Shown in pieces: positions 59,901 to 62,000 of a stretch of DNA of 62,000 nucleotides. A program made the translations under genes and the position numbers. The notes under the pieces are model-generated. The model searched no databases, was not told where the DNA came from, and worked only from the letters and a program-made list of their open reading frames with translations. Origin of the DNA: Phoronis australis (Eukaryota; Phoronida; Phoronidae); NCBI GenBank assembly GCA_002633005.1, contig NMRA01000165.1, positions 377,541-439,540 of the forward strand, read 5' to 3'. How positions within the stretch are numbered: the first letter of the stretch is position 1; the number at the start of each line of letters is the position of its first letter.

Positions 59901-61040
59901 TATCTGAGACACTGCGTACTCGTAATGTGGCCGTCTGTAGTCAGTAAAATACCCATGCACGGATGAGCTCGTGTGGAATGTTGAAGGGATTCAACATATT
60001 CTGCCCCCCCCATTGGCCATTTTTATAGCTGTTCTGTGGGGTCCGCAGTTCATTTTGCCAAACACCATAATTTGAAGATCATAAAGATTATGAAATTAAA
60101 AGTTCTAATTGAGTAGAGCATGGCTGACATTGACTTTCAGTTTGTTTATAGTGCTCCCTTGTGGCAATGTTGGTGCTAACTTGCTCCTGGCGTAATGTCT
60201 AGCACATTCCTCAAGATCTGCATGAAATGAGGTTAATGTATAGTTCCGGTTGTTGCTGATGTTAATTTTGAGAGGTGCAGACTACCATGGCATCCCCTAT
60301 TGGCAGTTTTGTTTTTCAGTGTCTACATACCATGAATTTAGGGAAATATTTTTTGAAATAAGACAACAGCACCTGCCATGTTTCAGATGGACTCTACCAG
60401 TCTGCGCCCCCAATGGACATGTTATGCACCCGTATTATGTGACTTTCAGATGAATTTGACTACTGCTCTGCCACATATAGTGTCAATTTCAACATTTTGT
60501 GTATCATGCTTTTATATCAAGCTGGATGTTTACGGTAAAGTCGCGTGATTTTCGGACACTGAAAATTAATTCCAATAGAAAAAAAATCATTCTTGGACGA
60601 ATCTCGCGAAATATCATTTTGTGGTGTCCGAATTTGGCGGACCTCCAAATTTGGGTTTCCGCTAGTGTCCGAATTTCGTGGGNATGTAATTTAACAGATG
60701 TGTGTCCCTGTCAAAGAGACGAGATTAACAATTACTTTTCTGCCCAATTGTGATGATTTTAGTATTTTGGTATGTAAGTGCTTAAAATTACAAGGCATAC
60801 CCACTCATTGTATTAGTCTCCAAAATGATTTTCATACCAAAATTTGAAATGTATGTCTGTTCTAAATGCTGCAATTTTAATGTGTTTTACAACAGGAAGA
60901 CCTACCATCAAGAGGGTGCTAAAGCGTTCTTCAAAGGTGCTGGCTGTCGTATACTGGTCATAGCACCATTATTTGGTATTGCTCAGACTGTGTACTACCT
61001 CGGAGTGGCTGAGTTCATATTGGGACTGGACAGGTTGTGA
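37550..61040 (+). CDS. SLC25A22-like: Mitochondrial glutamate carrier, SLC25A22/SLC25A18 type, 9 coding exons
   Basis: Exons 37550-37566, 39829-39963, 43827-43882, 49351-49441, 51954-52072, 56149-56399, 57805-57907, 59410-59485 and 60896-61040 join in frame to 330 residues plus TGA (human SLC25A22 is 323). Seen: three carrier repeats with signature motifs PIDLVK (27-32), PMELLK (125-130) and PFDVVK (255-260), each followed by the usual ..RLQ/QLQ, and the partner motifs [18 protein letters not shown] and [17 protein letters not shown] and IQLQDAGR are near-identical to the glutamate carriers and point to that subfamily over the aspartate/glutamate AGC carriers, which also carry EF-hands. Known role: proton-coupled glutamate transport across the inner mitochondrial membrane, with six transmembrane helices. 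The loop between the halves (about residues 140-175) is Ser/Gln-rich and unlike the human one. All splice phases agree. Confidence 0.93.
37566..37665 (+). repeat. Tandem duplication of the exon 1 splice-donor region
   Basis: CGTAAGTATTCAAACC and the following ~35 bases occur twice (37566-37616 and 37617-37665), giving two GTAAGT donors 51 bp apart. Only the first yields an open frame, because reading through it meets TAA at once. Confidence 0.85.
37666..39828 (+). other. Carrier intron 1, remainder
   Basis: Holds the minisatellite at 39257-39480. The rest shows no element that I can name. Confidence 0.5.
39257..39480 (+). repeat. ~34-bp minisatellite, about six units
   Basis: The unit is close to CATGGTGATCAAGTCAAATT followed by GCACAGTGCAAAC, with partial and diverged copies at the ends. 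The frame is open through most of it, a by-product of the unit length. It lies in carrier intron 1, about 350 bp before exon 2. Confidence 0.9.
39829..39963 (+). CDS. SLC25A22-like: Carrier coding exon 2 (repeat 1, first helix)
   Basis: The acceptor ...ATGTTTCAG ends at 39828. The exon encodes the first transmembrane helix ([16 protein letters not shown]) and signature [13 protein letters not shown]. The donor GTAAGT at 39964 leaves phase 2. Confidence 0.92.
39964..43826 (+). other. Carrier intron 2
   Basis: 3863 bp containing the MITE at 42646-42909. Open frames such as 41196-41507 and minus-strand 41758-41955 are not recognised. Confidence 0.5.
42646..42909 (+). mobile_element. G/C-homopolymer MITE, copy B (264 bp)
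   Basis: Bounded by CATGTGTGCACCC and GAGTGCGCGCATG, in carrier intron 2. Same family as 28982-29194 but in the opposite orientation. No target duplication is clear. Confidence 0.6.
43827..43882 (+). CDS. SLC25A22-like: Carrier coding exon 3 (matrix helix of repeat 1)
   Basis: The acceptor ...ATCTGCAG ends at 43826. It encodes [19 protein letters not shown], the matrix helix and EG...YRG motif that follow the first signature. The donor GTAACT at 43883 leaves phase 1. Confidence 0.9.
44061..44297 (+). mobile_element. Self-similar ACYGTAAA element, type 2
   Basis: Ends CGGTAAAAATTCTC (44062-44075) and GAGAATTTTTACGG (44283-44296) are inverted repeats, 13 of 14. The interior repeats AAATTC-AGAA-like boxes near 44067, 44093, 44126, 44190 and 44233, with weaker ones near 44152 and 44215. 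The end itself contains the box. Confidence 0.5.
44867..44918. repeat. (CA)n microsatellite
   Basis: About 50 bp of CA with a few CG interruptions. Confidence 0.97.
49351..49441 (+). CDS. SLC25A22-like: Carrier coding exon 4 (helix 2)
   Basis: The acceptor ...CTATTGCAG ends at 49350. It encodes [16 protein letters not shown] and NDFFR, hallmarks of the glutamate-carrier subfamily. The donor GTGAAT at 49442 leaves phase 2. Confidence 0.92.
49442..51632 (+). other. Carrier intron 4, up to the TA-type MITE
   Basis: Contains the 578-bp element at 50668-51245. The remainder is unremarkable. Confidence 0.5.
50668..51245. mobile_element. MITE with 9-bp target duplication (Mutator-like), 578 bp
   Basis: Flanked on both sides by TTCCTGTGT (50659-50667 and 51246-51254). 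Ends CTCGCTGGTTCCCTGCGTGC and the reverse complement at the right, with further matching (GATACCTGCGTGCTGGC) to about 60 bp inward. The left end also folds on itself (GCGTGC...GCACGC). Nine-base target duplications are usual for Mutator-like elements. No transposase gene inside. Confidence 0.8.
51633..51915 (-). mobile_element. TA-type MITE, copy B (283 bp)
   Basis: Inverted ends CATTATGGCGTTTTC (51633 onward) and GAGAACGCCATAATG (ending 51915). It is the reverse-orientation relative of 4521-5063 and lacks that copy's central block. It lies in carrier intron 4, and its right end is 38 bp before exon 5. No intact TA duplication is visible on this copy. Confidence 0.65.
51954..52072 (+). CDS. 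SLC25A22-like: Carrier coding exon 5 (helix 3, second signature)
   Basis: The acceptor ...TTTCTCTTAG ends at 51953. It encodes [20 protein letters not shown] and KIQLQDAGR. The donor GTAAGG at 52073 leaves phase 1. Confidence 0.93.
53800..54330 (+). repeat. Diverged dispersed repeat (relative at 60140-60440)
   Basis: Shares TGGCATCCCCTA..GCAGTTTTGTTTTTC (53909 and 60288) and a later GTTTCAGRTGGA...CTAC/CTCTAC block with 60140-60440 in the same order and orientation. It contains internal duplication of CCCTTGCAGGA.CTTTGT (53818 and 53970). Confidence 0.5.
54616..54884 (+). mobile_element. Self-similar ACYGTAAA element, type 1 (54-bp two-box array)
   Basis: The ends (54616-54636 and 54864-54884) are 21-bp inverted repeats with one mismatch: ACYGTAAACGTTCGGG plus TTAAC. 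Between them a box close to TTAASCGCCC starts at 54632, 54650, 54686, 54705, 54740, 54759, 54796, 54814 and 54850. Spacing alternates 18-19 and 35-37, so the interior is four units of about 54 bp with two boxes each. The terminal repeat contains the same box. No coding capacity. Confidence 0.7.
56149..56399 (+). CDS. SLC25A22-like: Carrier coding exon 6 (matrix loop and helix 4)
   Basis: Of the two nearby AG acceptors (56148 and 56157), only the first keeps an open frame; the second gives an early TAG. It encodes a Ser/Gln-rich loop, then [19 protein letters not shown] and [13 protein letters not shown]. The donor GTAACT at 56400 leaves phase 0. The open frame reading back to 56007 is intron. 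Confidence 0.9.
57240..57500 (-). repeat. Dispersed repeat, inverted copy in carrier intron 6
   Basis: Reverse-oriented relative of about 11270-11560 with the same order of conserved blocks. Diverged, so probably old. Confidence 0.5.
57501..57804 (+). other. End of carrier intron 6
   Basis: No feature beyond the acceptor at its end. Confidence 0.4.
57805..57907 (+). CDS. SLC25A22-like: Carrier coding exon 7 (helix 5, start of third signature)
   Basis: The acceptor ...TTTTCTTGCAG ends at 57804. It encodes a basic linker, then [19 protein letters not shown]. The donor GTGAGT at 57908 leaves phase 1. Confidence 0.92.
57908..59409 (+). other. Carrier intron 7
   Basis: 1502 bp, AT-rich. Contains a perfect 61-bp tandem duplication near its 3' end; no other element recognised. 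Confidence 0.5.
59237..59358 (+). repeat. Perfect 61-bp tandem duplication
   Basis: 59237-59297 and 59298-59358 are identical by eye, ending 51 bp before exon 8. Perfect identity implies a recent event or an assembly artefact. Confidence 0.9.
59410..59485 (+). CDS. SLC25A22-like: Carrier coding exon 8 (end of third signature, matrix helix)
   Basis: The acceptor ...TGTTTTCAG ends at 59409. It encodes [12 protein letters not shown] and YNGVLDCFR. The donor GTAGAG at 59486 is weaker than the others and leaves phase 2. A perfect 61-bp tandem duplication ends 51 bp before this exon. Confidence 0.9.
60140..60440 (+). repeat. Diverged dispersed repeat (relative at 53800-54330)
   Basis: See the shared TGGCATCCCCTA..GCAGTTTTG block at 60288. 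In carrier intron 8. Confidence 0.5.
60532..60683 (+). mobile_element. Self-similar ACYGTAAA element, type 3 (partial)
   Basis: Starts ACGGTAAAGTCGCGTGATTT and repeats a GTGTCCGAATTTSG box: forward at about 60629 and 60664, a weaker TTGGACGAATCTCGCG near 60594, and a reverse copy TTTTCGGACAC near 60550. The expected right end with TTTACCGT is missing; a single N lies at 60683, so the end may be lost or misassembled. Confidence 0.4.
60896..61040 (+). CDS. SLC25A22-like: Carrier terminal coding exon 9 (helix 6)
   Basis: The acceptor ...TTTTACAACAG ends at 60895. It encodes [20 protein letters not shown] and [16 protein letters not shown], ending D-R-L and TGA at 61038-61040. The APLFGIAQ helix is diagnostic of glutamate carriers. 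Confidence 0.93.
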
Positions 61041-62000
61041 TACAATAGGTGTCGCTGCTGGTCAACCCAGCTTAGTGCTGCTGTTTCTAGTAATCTTGAT
61101 TTACAGTGGTCTTTTGGAGGTTATAATTAAATGTTTTATTTTGAAAATGTATCTCATGTTAATTTTACCATGTAAGAGGTTATGAACCCTTCAGAAGGCA
61201 GCTGTTCATACATTTTTATCTGCAGTGCATGTACTAATTTGTGAAGTCTTGTCCTTGTGCATAGTTTATAATGTGCATTTGACCAGTTAGGAAGCTTACT
61301 AGCATCAAGTAATGTTACTGCAGAGCCAATCGTCTATTTCTGTGTCTAATCAATGTTGTGGTGGCCAGTCAAAAAACAAATATTAAATTAACTGTTCATT
61401 TTGCAATATTTTGGCCTCAGTAGTTTGTCCAGATTGTTAAAAAAAACTGATGCCTTTAAACAAAGAATTCTTGGTTTCAATCATTTCAATTAACTGTCCT
61501 AGTAGTTTTTCACATGATGCTAACTCTATTGTTGATGTGATCTACAGATAAGCATATTACTATCTCCCACCTTTTGTTCTGTGATATACATATATTGGAG
61601 ACACAGTACTAAGTGCCATATAAGTGCCGGGTTAAGAGAGGACCTTAGTCATGATTTAAGTGATACTGAGTACTGCAAAGCTTCTTAAAGAAGCTGGTAA
61701 TTGTCACAAGCTGCCATCCAAGCGGCCATCAACCTGCCTTCCAACTTTTTAAATTCAAGACCACTAAAGGGTATGAAATTGTTATATATTTGTCTACTGT
61801 TATCTCAATATCTGGGCTTGGAAAGAAGTGATAGCTCATTTAACAATTTGGCTTTTCAGTCATTCCATTCCCGAGTATGGTCTCTTTTGTGGAATGCAGG
61901 CTTGTGGCAGCTTTAAGACGGCTCAGAGTGCCTCCAGGCTCCTGGTGATAGAAGCTGGTAGTTAAACTAACAGCTTGTATTATAAATGTTGCGTTGGTAT
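61041..62000. other. 3' flank of the carrier
   Basis: Presumed 3'UTR followed by intergenic sequence. Only candidate polyA hexamers were noted, and no further gene starts before the window ends. Confidence 0.4.
61126..61131 (+). other. Candidate polyadenylation signal ATTAAA for the carrier
   Basis: ATTAAA lies 86 bases after the stop. A second ATTAAA lies at 61382-61387. Which one is used cannot be told from the sequence. Confidence 0.25.

Overview
This is animal nuclear DNA: AT-rich, intron-bearing genes, canonical GT-AG splice sites, many degraded transposons, microsatellites, one large and two single-base assembly gaps, and no operon-like packing. The two genes and the mix of repeats (Kolobok/THAP, hAT, LINE, tRNA-derived SINE, several MITE families, frequent TAGGCCTA palindromes) suggest an invertebrate, most likely a deuterostome such as a hemichordate, echinoderm or cephalochordate. 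The species is an inference and I cannot fix it from the sequence.

Only two genes can be reconstructed, both on the + strand. (1) 10042-15409 is an A20/TNFAIP3-like ubiquitin-editing enzyme in four coding exons (973 codons). It has an OTU deubiquitinase domain with an intact Asp70/Cys103/His257 triad, followed by ten A20-type zinc fingers; human A20 has seven. (2) 37550-61040 is a mitochondrial glutamate carrier of the SLC25A22/SLC25A18 type in nine coding exons (330 residues). It includes a 17-nt first coding exon that I recovered from splice phase and the in-frame upstream stop. The genes have no evident functional link; they are simply neighbours.

Layout: 1-8692 has no recognisable gene but holds a TA-flanked MITE (4521-5063) and a pair of 150-bp tRNA-like SINE copies (7441-7590, 7828-7977). 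8693-9596 is a TTAA-type (Kolobok-like) element just upstream of the A20 gene. 15410-35991 is gene-poor: a decayed LINE reverse transcriptase (19911-20824), a duplicated block with a perfect hairpin (21859-22340), a TC-repeat assembly gap (23754-23976), an ATGT microsatellite, a hAT remnant (27004-28815), and long stretches with nothing I can name. 35992-37317 is a second, larger Kolobok-like copy ending 232 bp before the carrier start codon. The carrier introns (1.4-5.5 kb) contain MITEs, a minisatellite, and three elements that share ACYGTAAA ends and an interior built from repeats of a short motif.

The most unusual signals are the ten-finger A20 with a Cys-to-His change in every third finger; the regular ~54-bp two-box array inside the 54616-54884 element and its relatives; and two copies of one THAP-encoding TTAA transposon placed just 5' of the first coding exon of both genes in the window.
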